From VGBK01 sp964354255 (lineage in GTDB: Bacteria > Actinomycetota > Acidimicrobiia > Spongiisociales > UBA11373): 31,041 nucleotides of DNA. Below the pieces are notes generated by a model. The model saw only the letters and a list, made by a program, of their open reading frames with translations. It had not been told where the DNA came from and made no database searches. Made by a program: the position numbers and the translations under genes. The stretch spans positions 1 through 31,041 of the forward strand of contig CAYGYX010000020.1 in assembly GCA_964354255.1 (NCBI GenBank), in the 5' to 3' direction. Every line of letters starts with the position of its first letter. The first letter of the stretch is position 1. Positions 22,737-31,041 of the stretch are shown here, piece by piece.

Positions 22737-24724
22737 CGACGGCGCGGCTCCTCCTGCGGGCCTTCCCCTCGGCCCTGCGCAAGCTCGACCCGCGGCTCCT
22801 GTGGCACAACCCGGTGATGTTCGTGGTCGAAGTCGGGGCGGCGCTCTCCACCGCCTTCCTGGCGACCGACTGGGGCCTCTTCGGGGCCCTCCTGGTGGGG
22901 TGGCTGTGGCTGACCGTGCTCTTCGCCAACCTGGCCGAGGCGGTCGCCGAAGGGCGAGGCAAGGCACAGGCGGAATCGCTGCGTCGGGCCCGGAAGGAGA
23001 CCACTGCCCGCCGGCTGCGCGGCGACGGGACCGAGGAGACCATACCCGCCGCCCTGCTCCGGCCCGGGGATCGCTGTGTGGTCGCCTCCGGCGAGGTGAT
23101 CCCCGGCGACGGCGAGGTGGTGGAGGGCGTGGCGGCGGTGGACGAGTCGGCCATCACCGGGGAATCTGCCCCGGTGATCCGGGAAGCCGGGGGTGACCGC
23201 AGTTCGGTCACCGGAGGGACCAGGGTGCTCTCCGACCGCATCGTGGTTTGCATCACCTCGCAGCCGGGGGAAACCTTCTTGGACCGGATGATCGCCCTGG
23301 TGGAAGGGGCCCAGCGGCAGAAGACCCCCAACGAGGTGGCCCTCAACATCCTGCTCGCCGGCCTCACTATCGTGTTCTTGCTCGCCGTAGTCACCCTCCA
23401 GCCCTTCGCCGTCTACTCGGGCGCCCGCCAGGCGGTGCCGGTGCTGGTAGCGCTGCTGGTGTGCCTCATCCCCACCACGATCGGGGCCCTGCTGCCGGCC
23501 ATCGGCATCGCCGGCATGGACCGCCTGGTGCGCCGCAACGTGCTCGCCCTATCGGGCCGGGCCGTGGAAGCGGCCGGCGACGTGAGCACCCTCCTCCTCG
23601 ACAAGACCGGGACCATCACCCTGGGCAACCGCCAGGCCGACGCCTTCCTGACCGCCCCCGGGGTGTCCGAGGCGGAACTGGCCGACGCCGCCCAGTTGTC
23701 CAGCCTGGCCGACGAGACCCCCGAGGGCCGTTCCATCGTGGTGCTCGCCAAGGAGCGCTACGGGTTGCGGGGCCGGGCCCTGGAAGGGGCGGTGCTGGTG
23801 CCCTTCACCGCCCAGACCCGGATGAGCGGGGTGGACCTCGGGGGAAGGCGCATCCGCAAGGGGGCCGCCGACGCCCTGGGGCGCTGGGTGGAAGAGCAGG
23901 GGGGCGCGGTACCCGATGAGGTCGGCCTCATCGTCGACGGCATCGCCGCCGCCGGGGGCACGCCGCTCCTGGTGGCCGACGGGCCGCGGGTCCTCGGCAC
24001 CATCCGGCTGAAGGACATCGTCAAGGAGGGCCTCGGGCAGCGGTTCGCCGAACTGCGCTCCATGGGGATCCGCACGGTGATGATCACCGGCGACAACCGG
24101 CGCACAGCCGAGGCCATCGCCGCCGAAGCGGGAGTCGACGACTTCCTCGCCGAGGCGACGCCGGAAGACAAGATGGCGCTCATCCGGCGGGAGCAGGAGG
24201 GCGGCCGCATGGTGGCCATGACCGGGGACGGCACCAACGACGCCCCCGCCCTGGCCCAAGCCGACGTCGGGGTCGCCATGAACAGCGGCACCGTGGCGGC
24301 CAAGGAAGCCGGCAACATGGTGGACCTCGACTCCAACCCCACCAAGCTCATCGAGATCGTGGCCATCGGCAAGCAGCTGCTCATCACCCGGGGGGCGCTG
24401 ACCACTTTCTCCATCGCCAACGACGTGGCCAAGTACTTCGCCATTATCCCGGCGATGTTCCTCGGGGCTTTCCCCGGCCTCGGCGCCCTTAACGTGATGG
24501 GCCTGGCCAGCCCCCGATCGGCGATCCTGTCGGCGGTGATCTTCAACGCCCTGGTGATCGTGGCCCTGGTGCCGCTTGCCCTGCGCGGCGTCCGCTACCG
24601 GCCGCAGCCCGCCCGGGTCATGCTCCGGCGCAACCTGGCGGTGTACGGCCTGGGTGGGATCCTGGCCCCCTTCCTGGGCATCAAGGCCATCGACCTCGTC
24701 GTGTCCCTGCTCCGGCTGTCATGA
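22730..24724 (+). CDS. KdpB, P-type ATPase subunit
   Basis: A 664-residue P-type ATPase that drives K+ uptake with KdpA. The phosphorylation site is D291 in LLLDKTGTITLGN. The actuator motif TGES is at residues 143-146, and its Ser is the position used for inhibitory phosphorylation in E. coli KdpB. The hinge motif MTGDGTNDAPALAQADVG is intact. The GTG at 22730 lies six bases after GGAGGG and overlaps the kdpA end; the in-phase GTG at 22733 is an alternative start. Confidence 0.97.
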   Translation: MVTTARLLLRAFPSALRKLDPRLLWHNPVMFVVEVGAALSTAFLATDWGLFGALLVGWLWLTVLFANLAEAVAEGRGKAQAESLRRARKETTARRLRGDGTEETIPAALLRPGDRCVVASGEVIPGDGEVVEGVAAVDESAITGESAPVIREAGGDRSSVTGGTRVLSDRIVVCITSQPGETFLDRMIALVEGAQRQKTPNEVALNILLAGLTIVFLLAVVTLQPFAVYSGARQAVPVLVALLVCLIPTTIGALLPAIGIAGMDRLVRRNVLALSGRAVEAAGDVSTLLLDKTGTITLGNRQADAFLTAPGVSEAELADAAQLSSLADETPEGRSIVVLAKERYGLRGRALEGAVLVPFTAQTRMSGVDLGGRRIRKGAADALGRWVEEQGGAVPDEVGLIVDGIAAAGGTPLLVADGPRVLGTIRLKDIVKEGLGQRFAELRSMGIRTVMITGDNRRTAEAIAAEAGVDDFLAEATPEDKMALIRREQEGGRMVAMTGDGTNDAPALAQADVGVAMNSGTVAAKEAGNMVDLDSNPTKLIEIVAIGKQLLITRGALTTFSIANDVAKYFAIIPAMFLGAFPGLGALNVMGLASPRSAILSAVIFNALVIVALVPLALRGVRYRPQPARVMLRRNLAVYGLGGILAPFLGIKAIDLVVSLLRLS

Positions 24725-25281
24725 TGCGCCGCCAAATCCTTGCCGCTGTTCGGCTCCTGGGGGTGCTCACGGTGCTCCTGGGGGTGCTCTATCCGCTGGC
24801 GGTGACCGCGATCGCCGGCCTGGCCATGCCGGGGCGGGCCGGCGGTAGCCTGGTGCACTCGGGGGGAGAGGTGGTGGGCTCCTCGCTGATCGGCCAGGAG
24901 TTCTCCGGGCCGGAGTGGTTCCACGGGCGTCCCGACTCCTTTGACCCCACGATGAGCGGGCCCGCCAACCTGGGGCCCACCAACCCCCGGCTCGCCCAGG
25001 CCGCCCGGCTGGCCGTGCTCGCAGTGCGCCAGTTCGAGGCGTGGACCGGGCCGATTCCGGCGGAGGCGGTCACCGGGGGCGGCAGCGGGCTCGACCCGCA
25101 CATCAGCCCGGAGTACGCCCGACTCCAGGCCCCGCGGGTGGCGACTGCCCGGGGCTTGGATGAAGCCGAGGTGCTGGTGCTGGTGGATCGGCTTGCCGAG
25201 GGCCGTACCCTGGGCTTCCTCGGCGAGCCCCGGGTGAACGTTCTGCTGCTGAATCTGGCCCTGGTTGACCTTCCGCCGTGA
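24721..25281 (+). CDS. KdpC, single-span accessory subunit
   Basis: A 186-residue protein with one N-terminal membrane helix and a periplasm-facing domain. Family motifs include SLIGQEF, WFHGRPDS, SGPANLGPTN and the later GSGLDPHISPEYARLQAPRVA with the LDPHIS signature. It is needed for assembly and ATP affinity of the pump. The ATG overlaps the kdpB TGA (ATGA, 24721-24724), and its own stop overlaps the kdpD GTG. Confidence 0.96.
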   Translation: MMRRQILAAVRLLGVLTVLLGVLYPLAVTAIAGLAMPGRAGGSLVHSGGEVVGSSLIGQEFSGPEWFHGRPDSFDPTMSGPANLGPTNPRLAQAARLAVLAVRQFEAWTGPIPAEAVTGGGSGLDPHISPEYARLQAPRVATARGLDEAEVLVLVDRLAEGRTLGFLGEPRVNVLLLNLALVDLPP

Positions 25282-27812
25282 CCGATCTGCCGCATACTGG
25301 GGGCAACATGGCCGATGGACCGCGGCGCGGCCGCCTGCACGTCTGGCTCTCCTACGCCGCCGGGGTAGGCAAGACCTACACGGTGCTGGGGGTGGCGCAC
25401 CGTCTCAAAGAGCGGGGACAGGACGTGGTGGTGGGCTTCGTCGAGCCGCACGGTCGCTTGCCGACTGCCGCGCTGCTGGACGGCCTCGAGGTGGTGCCCC
25501 GGCGGCAGGTCCGTTACCGGGACGCCTCGTTCGAGGAAATGGATCTCGATGCCGTGCTGGCCCGCCGGCCGCAGGTAGCGGTGGTGGACGAACTGGCGCA
25601 CACCAACGTCCCCGGCAGCCGGAACGAGAAACGCTGGCAGGACGTGGAGGAACTGGCGGCGGCAGGCATCACCGTGCTGACCACGCTGAACATCCAGCAC
25701 CTGGAATCCCTCAACGACACGGTCGAGCGCATCACGGGGATCGGGCAGCGGGAGACCATCCCCGACGCGGTGGTCCGGGCCGCCGACCAGATCGATTTGG
25801 TGGATGTGGCGCCCGAACAGCTGCGCCGCCGGCTCGCCCGGGGCGACATCTACCCGCCGGAGCGGATGGACGCTGCCCTCGGCCGTTTCTTCCGGGAGGG
25901 CAACCTCACCGCCCTCCGGGAGCTGACCTTGCTCTGGTTGGCGGACCGGGTCGACGAGGAGCTCCTGGAGTACATGGCCCGCCACGAGATCCGCGGCCCC
26001 TGGGAGACAAGGGAGAGGGTGGTGGTGGCGCTGTCCGGCCAGGGGTCCAACCAGCACCTGATCCGCCGGGCGGCCCGAATGGCGGCCCGGCGCGGCGGGG
26101 ACCTGCTCGCCGTGCGAGTGGTCTCCGACGACGGGCTGGTGGGCGGCGGCGGGGAAGCGGAACGCGACCTGCGGGAACTGGTCGGCGACCTCGGGGGCAC
26201 GTTGCACGAGGTAGTCGGCAACGACGTTCCCAGCGCCCTGCTGCACTTCGCCCGGGCGGAGAACGCCACCCAGCTGGTGCTGGGGGCCAGCCGGCGCTCG
26301 CGGCTGGCCGAGCTTCTCCGGGGGTCGGTGGTGACCAGGGTGGTACGCGACGCCGGTCCCATCGACGTGCACATCATCTCCCAAGAGGAGGCTGCCGCCC
26401 CGGCCCTGCTGCCCCGGCGACGGCGCCCGCCGGCCATCCCGCTGCGCCGCCAGCTGCTGGGCGGAATGGTGGGGGCGGCAGGGCCGGCCCTGCTCACCCT
26501 GGCGCTCACCGCCTTGCGCGATCACCTCGCCCTGCCGACGGTGTTCCTCCTCTACGTCTGCCTGGTGGTTGGGATCGCCGCCCTAGGGGGGTGGTGGCCG
26601 GCAGTGCTCGGCTCGGTGGCTGCCTTCCTGCTCGTCAACTGGTACTTCGTGCCCCCTCTGCACCAGTTCCACGTTGCCTCGGCCGAGAACGCCTTCGCCC
26701 TCGGCGTGTTCGTGCTGGTGGGCGGGGTGGTCAGCCTGCTCGTGGCCAGCGCCGCCCGCCGCCGGGTGGAGGCGGCGCGAGCGCGGGCCGAGGCAGGTGC
26801 CCTCTCCCACCTGGCGGGGCTGACCATCGGCGAGCGCGACCCCTTGCCCGTCCTCGTCGATCACCTCCGTGCCACCTTCGGTGCCGAGTCGGCGGCCGTG
26901 CTGCGGCGCGGCGGCTCGGGGTGGCGGACCGAGGTGGCCGCCGGCCCGCATCCTCCGACCGAGCCGGGTGAAGGCACCACCTCGCTGCCTCTCGCCGAGG
27001 ATGCCATCCTGGTCCTGCGGGGCGGCCCGATCGCCGCCGAAGACGAGAGCGTGCTCGCCGCCTTTGCCGCCCAGCTGGCGGCGGCGGTGCGCGGCCGGGC
27101 ACTCGAGGAGGAGGCGGCGGCGGCCGCCCGGGCGGCCTCGCTCAACGAGCTGCGGTCCACGATCCTCAACGCCGTGTCTCACGACCTGCGCACGCCGCTG
27201 TCTTCCATCAAGGCAGCGGTCTCCAGCCTGCGGCAGACCGACGTCGCCTGGAGTGAGCCCGACCGGCAGGAGTTGCTCGCCACCATCGAGGAGGAGGCCG
27301 ACCGGCTCAACTCGCTGGTGGGGAATCTGCTGGACATGAGCCGCCTGCAGGCCGGGGCTCTCTCCCTGGCCCTGCGGCCCATCGGCCTCGACGAGGTAGT
27401 ACCCCGGGCGCTGCGCTCGGTCCTGCGGGCGGGGGGGCTCGTGGAGGTGGAGGTGCCTGAGACGCTTTCTCGTGTACGGGCCGACCCGGCGCTGCTGGAG
27501 CGGGCGGTGGCCAACCTCGCCGAGAACGCCGTCGCCTGGTCGCCCCCTGACCGGCCGGTGCGCATCGGAGCCTCCGAGGCCGCCGGCCGGGTGGAGCTGC
27601 GAGTGGTGGACCGGGGGCCGGGCATCCCCGAGGAGGAGCGGCGGCGGGTCTTCGAACCCTTCCAGCGGTTCGGCGACCGCCCCCGGGGAGAGGGGATCGG
27701 GCTCGGCCTGGCGGTGGCCAGGGGCTTTGTCGAGGCCATGGGGGGCACGATCGAGCTGGAGGACACCCCGGGCGGGGGCCTCACCGTGTGCATCGCCCTG
27801 GAGGCAGTATGA
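25278..27812 (+). CDS. KdpD, K+-responsive sensor histidine kinase
   Basis: An 844-residue kinase with the complete KdpD plan. The N-terminal KdpD domain has Walker A (AAGVGKTYT, K32) and the VVDELAHTNVPGSRN segment. A universal-stress-type domain follows (about 245-370), then four closely spaced membrane helices (about 395-490) and a GAF-like region. The dimerisation H-box is NAVSHDLRTPLSS with H635, followed by an ATPase domain with N- and G-boxes (RGPGIPEEE, GEGIGLGLAVARGFV). It senses low K+ or osmotic stress and phosphorylates KdpE. The GTG overlaps the kdpC stop; an ATG at 25308 with GGGGG upstream is an alternative start. Confidence 0.96.
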   Translation: MTDLPHTGGNMADGPRRGRLHVWLSYAAGVGKTYTVLGVAHRLKERGQDVVVGFVEPHGRLPTAALLDGLEVVPRRQVRYRDASFEEMDLDAVLARRPQVAVVDELAHTNVPGSRNEKRWQDVEELAAAGITVLTTLNIQHLESLNDTVERITGIGQRETIPDAVVRAADQIDLVDVAPEQLRRRLARGDIYPPERMDAALGRFFREGNLTALRELTLLWLADRVDEELLEYMARHEIRGPWETRERVVVALSGQGSNQHLIRRAARMAARRGGDLLAVRVVSDDGLVGGGGEAERDLRELVGDLGGTLHEVVGNDVPSALLHFARAENATQLVLGASRRSRLAELLRGSVVTRVVRDAGPIDVHIISQEEAAAPALLPRRRRPPAIPLRRQLLGGMVGAAGPALLTLALTALRDHLALPTVFLLYVCLVVGIAALGGWWPAVLGSVAAFLLVNWYFVPPLHQFHVASAENAFALGVFVLVGGVVSLLVASAARRRVEAARARAEAGALSHLAGLTIGERDPLPVLVDHLRATFGAESAAVLRRGGSGWRTEVAAGPHPPTEPGEGTTSLPLAEDAILVLRGGPIAAEDESVLAAFAAQLAAAVRGRALEEEAAAAARAASLNELRSTILNAVSHDLRTPLSSIKAAVSSLRQTDVAWSEPDRQELLATIEEEADRLNSLVGNLLDMSRLQAGALSLALRPIGLDEVVPRALRSVLRAGGLVEVEVPETLSRVRADPALLERAVANLAENAVAWSPPDRPVRIGASEAAGRVELRVVDRGPGIPEEERRRVFEPFQRFGDRPRGEGIGLGLAVARGFVEAMGGTIELEDTPGGGLTVCIALEAV

Positions 27813-28492
27813 GCCGAGTGCTGGTGGTCGACGACGAACCGCAGATCCGCCGCGCCCTGTCCATCAACCTGCGGGCCCGAGGCTATGAGGTCGACCTCGC
27901 CGCCTCCGGGGAGGAAGCCCTGCAACGGGCGGCGGCCCACGTCCCCGACGTCGTCGTCCTCGACCTGGGGCTGCCCGGGATCGACGGCGTCGAGGTGATC
28001 CGGGGGCTGCGAGGCTGGACGGCAGTGCCCATCGTGGTGCTGTCGGTCCGGGACCAGGAACGAGACAAGGTGGCCGCCCTCGACGCCGGAGCCGACGACT
28101 ACGTGACCAAGCCGTTCGGCATCGGAGAGCTGCTCGCCCGCGTGCGGGCGGCCCTGCGCCGGGCGGCCCCGGCCGGGGAGGACGGACCGGCGGCGGTGGA
28201 AACCCCCGACTTCCTGCTCGACCTGGCGGCGAAACGGGCCCTCAAGGGTGGCGAGGAGGTGCGGCTCACCCCCACGGAGTGGCACCTGGTGGAGGTCCTG
28301 GTGCGCCACCGGGGGAAGCTGGTCGCCCAGCGCCAGCTACTGCATGAGGTGTGGGGGCCCCAGTACGAGACCGAGACCAACTACCTGCGGGTCTTCATGG
28401 CCCAGATCCGCCGCAAGCTGGAACCCGACCCGGCCCGCCCCCGCTACTTCGTCACCGAGCCGGGCATGGGCTATCGCTTCGAGGCTCCGTAA
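27809..28492 (+). CDS. KdpE, OmpR-family response regulator
   Basis: A 227-residue regulator. The receiver domain has the acidic pair DDE near residues 8-10, phospho-acceptor D52 (VVVLDLGLPGIDG) and the TKPFG lysine motif. The winged-helix DNA-binding domain follows (LTPTEWHLVEVLVRH to MGYRFEAP). It would control the kdp operon and perhaps kimA, whose promoter is alike. The ATG overlaps the kdpD stop (ATGA) behind a GGAGG site. It is the last gene of the coupled series. Confidence 0.96.
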   Translation: MSRVLVVDDEPQIRRALSINLRARGYEVDLAASGEEALQRAAAHVPDVVVLDLGLPGIDGVEVIRGLRGWTAVPIVVLSVRDQERDKVAALDAGADDYVTKPFGIGELLARVRAALRRAAPAGEDGPAAVETPDFLLDLAAKRALKGGEEVRLTPTEWHLVEVLVRHRGKLVAQRQLLHEVWGPQYETETNYLRVFMAQIRRKLEPDPARPRYFVTEPGMGYRFEAP

Positions 28493-28534
28493 GGACGGGG
28501 CTCACGCCGCTCGGATTCTGGGGCGCCTGAGGGC

Positions 28535-28551
28535 CGCCGGGGCCGCCGGCG
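28535..28551. terminator. Hairpin after kdpE
   Basis: CGCCGG-GGCCG-CCGGCG forms a perfect 6-bp stem 43 bases beyond the kdpE stop, without a U-tract. It plausibly ends the kdp transcript before the kimA promoter. Confidence 0.4.
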
Positions 28552-28624
28552 ACTAGGAGGCGTCAGCTCGATAGCACCGTCGGGCCGTCAATGGGGCGTC
28601 AGGATCTGCTGGTCCCGTGTCAAG

Positions 28625-28631
28625 GACCCGT
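28625..28631 (+). promoter_or_regulatory. GACCCGT box upstream of kimA promoter
   Basis: The same heptamer as at 20834-20840 lies again exactly 38 bp before the TACGGT hexamer. It also overlaps the right arm of a small inverted repeat (GGTCC...GGACC). Confidence 0.35.
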
Positions 28632-28662
28632 TAGGACGGCCGACACCGCCCCTCGCCCGCCA

Positions 28663-28668
28663 TACGGT
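28663..28668 (+). promoter_or_regulatory. kimA -10 box (TACGGT), leaderless architecture
   Basis: TACGGT is followed by six bases (GGAGGG) and a GTG. The block CATACGGTGG matches the kdp promoter exactly, and the bases up to the GTG differ only at two positions. Confidence 0.55.
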
Positions 28669-28674
28669 GGAGGG

Positions 28675-28725
28675 GTGATCAACCTGGTTCCCGGGGATGG
28701 CACCCCGCGTCTGACCCTCTCATGA
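28675..28725 (+). CDS. Leaderless upstream ORF of kimA (16 codons)
   Basis: The GTG six bases after the -10 box opens an ORF reading VINLVPGDGTPRLTLS. Its TGA overlaps the kimA ATG (ATGA, 28722-28725). kimA has no Shine-Dalgarno sequence of its own, so its translation plausibly depends on ribosomes finishing this ORF. No peptide similarity is recognised; the case rests on position and on the parallel ORF ahead of kdp. Confidence 0.5.
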   Translation: MINLVPGDGTPRLTLS

Positions 28726-31041
28726 ACGCCATCCTGGCCCGCACCAAGGAGCGGCTGATCGGTTCGCCGATCTCCTCGGCGGAGCACGAGCGGCAGCTGC
28801 TCCCGAAGTTCCTGGCGCTGCCGGTGTTCTCCGCCGACTGCCTGTCTTCGGTGGCGTACGCCACCGAAGAGGTGGTGCTGATCCTGGTCCTGGCCGGGGC
28901 AGCGGGCCTCGGGTTCATCACGCCGGTGACGATGGCGATCGCCGCCCTGATGGTGATCGTGGTCACCTCGTACCGCCAGACGGTGCGGGCCTACCCCGAC
29001 GGGGGCGGCGCCTTCATCGTCGCCCACGACAACCTGGGGCTGCGCCCGGCGATGGTGGCGGCGGCCTCCCTGCTCACCGACTACGTGCTCACCGTGGCGG
29101 TGTCGATCTCCGCCGGGGTGGCGGCGATCACTTCGGCCGCCCCTTCCCTCATCGGGTACAAGGTGCCGATGGCCCTTGGCTTCGTTCTCCTCATCACGGT
29201 GGCCAACCTGCGGGGGGTGCGCGAGTCGGGCACCCTGTTCGCCGGCCCCACCTACGCCTTCGTGGTGATCGTGGCGGTCACCCTGGGCACCGGCTTCGTG
29301 CGCTGCTTCGGCGGCTCCTGCCCCCAAGCGGTGTCGGCTGGGGCGGAACTGGCCCCGGAGTTGGCCGGGGTTTCGTTGTTCCTGGTGCTGCGGGCCTTCG
29401 CTTCGGGGGCCAGCGCTCTGACCGGGGTGGAGGCGATCGCCAACGGGGTACAGGCCTTCCGGCCTCCCAAGTCGCACAACGCCGCCACCACCCTGGGGAT
29501 CATGGGCGCCATCGCGGTCACCATGGGCCTGGGGATCGGCACCCAGGCCCACCTGTTCGACGTGCGCATCACCGAAGGCACCCTGGATACCTACGGGACG
29601 GTGCTCTCCCAGATAGGACGGGCGGTCTTCGGGACGGGCGCCGGGTTCGTCACCCTGCAGATCGCCACCATGGCCATCCTGGTGCTGGGGGCCAACACCG
29701 CCTACCAGGACTTCCCCCGCCTGTCGGCGATCCTGGCCGGCCACCGCCTGATGCCCCGCCAGTTCCGCAACCGGGGCGACCGCCTGGTCTTCTCCAACGG
29801 CATCCTCGTGGTGGCCGTGCTGGCCGGCTTGCTGATCGTGGCCTTCGGCGCCCAGGTGAGCCGGCTCATCCAGTTGTACGTGGTGGGGGTGTTCACCTCC
29901 TTCACCCTGAGCCAGACGGGGATGGTGCGCCACTGGCTCCGCTCCCGGGAGAAGGGCTGGCAGCGGTCCGTGGTCTTCAATGCGGTCGGGTCGGCGGTGA
30001 CGGGCGTGGTCCTGGTGGTGGTCGTGATCACCAAGTTCCTGCACGGCGCCTGGATCATCCTCGTCGCGGTGCCCCTGTTCGTGGGCGGAATGGCGGCGAT
30101 CCGCCGGCACTACCTGTGGGTGGCCTCCCGGCTACGGCAGGCCCATCCCGTCTCCTGCGATCGGCCCATCCCGCATCGGGTGGTGGTGCTCGCCTCCCGC
30201 TCGGGCAAGCACCTCGACCGGGCGCTCCGCTTCGCCCGTCTCCTCCACTACGACCAGCTGGAGGCCTGGCATGCGGAGGAGCCCGACGATCTCCGCCTGT
30301 TGGCACAGTGGAACCTTCGCCACCCCGAAATCCCCCTCAGGTACATCGAGGCGGGACCGGATGGCGTGGCCGCCACCCTGCGCCGCCACCTGCGCCGGGT
30401 GCGGGAAGCGGACCCCGACACCTTCCTCACCGTCGTGGTCGCCGAAGAGGTGAGGACCGGCCGGTGGCGCCACGCCCTGTCCCACCGAAACGGCGGGCCG
30501 TCGATCCTGTGGGCCCTCCGTCAGGAGTCCGGGATGGCGGTGACCGACCTCAATTGCTCGCCGGTCGGCCGTCGGGGTCGGCCTCGTTCCTCTTCGCTGC
30601 TGACCCTGGTTGCCAAGCGTCTGGTCCACACGGCCGACGCCTTCCTCGAGGCCGGTCGCAGCTGGGGCGGCCCGCTGCGGCGAGTGGAGGCGATCGTGCT
30701 GGTCAGCGAGGTCACCGCCCCCACCCTGCGGGCCGTCCAATACGCGTGCTCCGTCTGCCCCGGCGCGGTGCGCGCCCTGCACGTCGAGATCGAGCCCGAA
30801 CAGCGGGCGCGGGTGGAGGCCGCCTGGGCCCATCATGAGGTCAAGGTTCCCCTCGAGGTAGTGGAGAGCCCTTACCGCGACCTCACCGGCACCGTCCTGG
30901 GTTACCTGGAGCAGGCCGCTCGCCGCGGCGGGGGGGAAACCATGCTCAACGTGGTCATCCCCGAGTTCGTGGTCACCTCCCTGGCAGGCAAGCTCCTCCA
31001 CAACCAGTCCGCCCTTTGGATCCGCGGCGCCCTCTACGCCG
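28722..31041 (+). CDS. KimA-type APC-superfamily K+ importer (3' end beyond window)
   Basis: This frame covers 773 codons and runs off the window. It matches Bacillus subtilis KimA (YdaO) as I remember it over nearly its whole length: LPVFSADCLSSVAYATEE, AYPDGGGAFIVAHDNLG, LTDYVLTVAVSISAGVAAITSA, GASALTGVEAIANGV, GDRLVFSNGI and the C-terminal LHNQSALWIRGALY. KimA imports K+ with protons. The cytoplasmic part is longer than in B. subtilis (about 607 residues in total): one universal-stress-like unit (RVVVLASRSGKHLDRALRFA) comes before the usual one (VEAIVLVSEVTAPTLRAVQYA), suggesting a duplicated regulatory domain. Only a few residues are probably missing. The start is set by overlap with the upstream ORF. 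Confidence 0.9.
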   Translation, partial: MNAILARTKERLIGSPISSAEHERQLLPKFLALPVFSADCLSSVAYATEEVVLILVLAGAAGLGFITPVTMAIAALMVIVVTSYRQTVRAYPDGGGAFIVAHDNLGLRPAMVAAASLLTDYVLTVAVSISAGVAAITSAAPSLIGYKVPMALGFVLLITVANLRGVRESGTLFAGPTYAFVVIVAVTLGTGFVRCFGGSCPQAVSAGAELAPELAGVSLFLVLRAFASGASALTGVEAIANGVQAFRPPKSHNAATTLGIMGAIAVTMGLGIGTQAHLFDVRITEGTLDTYGTVLSQIGRAVFGTGAGFVTLQIATMAILVLGANTAYQDFPRLSAILAGHRLMPRQFRNRGDRLVFSNGILVVAVLAGLLIVAFGAQVSRLIQLYVVGVFTSFTLSQTGMVRHWLRSREKGWQRSVVFNAVGSAVTGVVLVVVVITKFLHGAWIILVAVPLFVGGMAAIRRHYLWVASRLRQAHPVSCDRPIPHRVVVLASRSGKHLDRALRFARLLHYDQLEAWHAEEPDDLRLLAQWNLRHPEIPLRYIEAGPDGVAATLRRHLRRVREADPDTFLTVVVAEEVRTGRWRHALSHRNGGPSILWALRQESGMAVTDLNCSPVGRRGRPRSSSLLTLVAKRLVHTADAFLEAGRSWGGPLRRVEAIVLVSEVTAPTLRAVQYACSVCPGAVRALHVEIEPEQRARVEAAWAHHEVKVPLEVVESPYRDLTGTVLGYLEQAARRGGGETMLNVVIPEFVVTSLAGKLLHNQSALWIRGALYA

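Noticed and set aside
28493..28721. c-di-AMP (ydaO-type) riboswitch ahead of kimA
   Set aside because: Only fragmentary matches (GCCGGGG, CGTCAGCT) in the wrong arrangement; the promoter and upstream ORF leave no room for a riboswitch leader after the -10 box.

Overview
The window is GC-rich throughout, genes are densely packed with ATGA/GTGA overlaps, GTG and TTG starts are common, and several genes look leaderless (a TANNNT -10 hexamer six or seven bases before the start codon). This points to a high-GC actinomycete. The Thr-rich linker in the secreted protease and the overall gene style would suit an uncultured Acidimicrobiia-like lineage, but that placement is only a guess. I see no rRNA, tRNA, CRISPR array or phage genes.

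Layout. (1) 329-4057, minus strand: a four-gene corrinoid operon with an MttB-family methyltransferase lacking pyrrolysine, a B12-activation-domain protein, a corrinoid protein and a Zn-type homocysteine S-methyltransferase. It resembles methionine synthase split into separate proteins, with the folate module replaced by an amine or betaine demethylating module. (2) 4367-5534, minus: an acyltransferase-3 membrane protein broken by one extra G in a homopolymer. (3) 5870-9529, minus: a leaderless operon of a rifampin-phosphotransferase-like dikinase and two divergent PlsY paralogs. (4) 9687-12064, plus: a membrane-anchored ferrochelatase/CbiX-like protein overlapping a chromate transporter. (5) 12235-19711, plus: a large secreted or membrane-anchored zinc metallopeptidase, a trimethylamine-dehydrogenase-family flavoprotein with an altered substrate pocket, a threonine-aldolase-type PLP enzyme and a LURP-one/scramblase-like protein. 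(6) 19712-20871: about 1.2 kb of non-coding DNA holding a decayed IS630 transposase fragment and several hairpins. (7) 20872-28492, plus: a complete potassium operon of a short upstream ORF, a 27-residue membrane microprotein and kdpFABCDE, every gene overlapping or touching the next. (8) 28663 to the end: a second potassium importer, KimA, running off the window.

Two themes stand out. Methylated-amine one-carbon metabolism appears twice (corrinoid operon and TMADH-like enzyme). Potassium uptake also appears twice: kdp and kimA share an almost identical promoter/start block (CATACGGTGG followed by a GTG), a matching GACCCGT box 38 bp upstream, and a leaderless upstream ORF whose stop meets the next start. 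A family of small hairpins (CCGTYGGG...CCCGA) is scattered only through the non-coding gaps.
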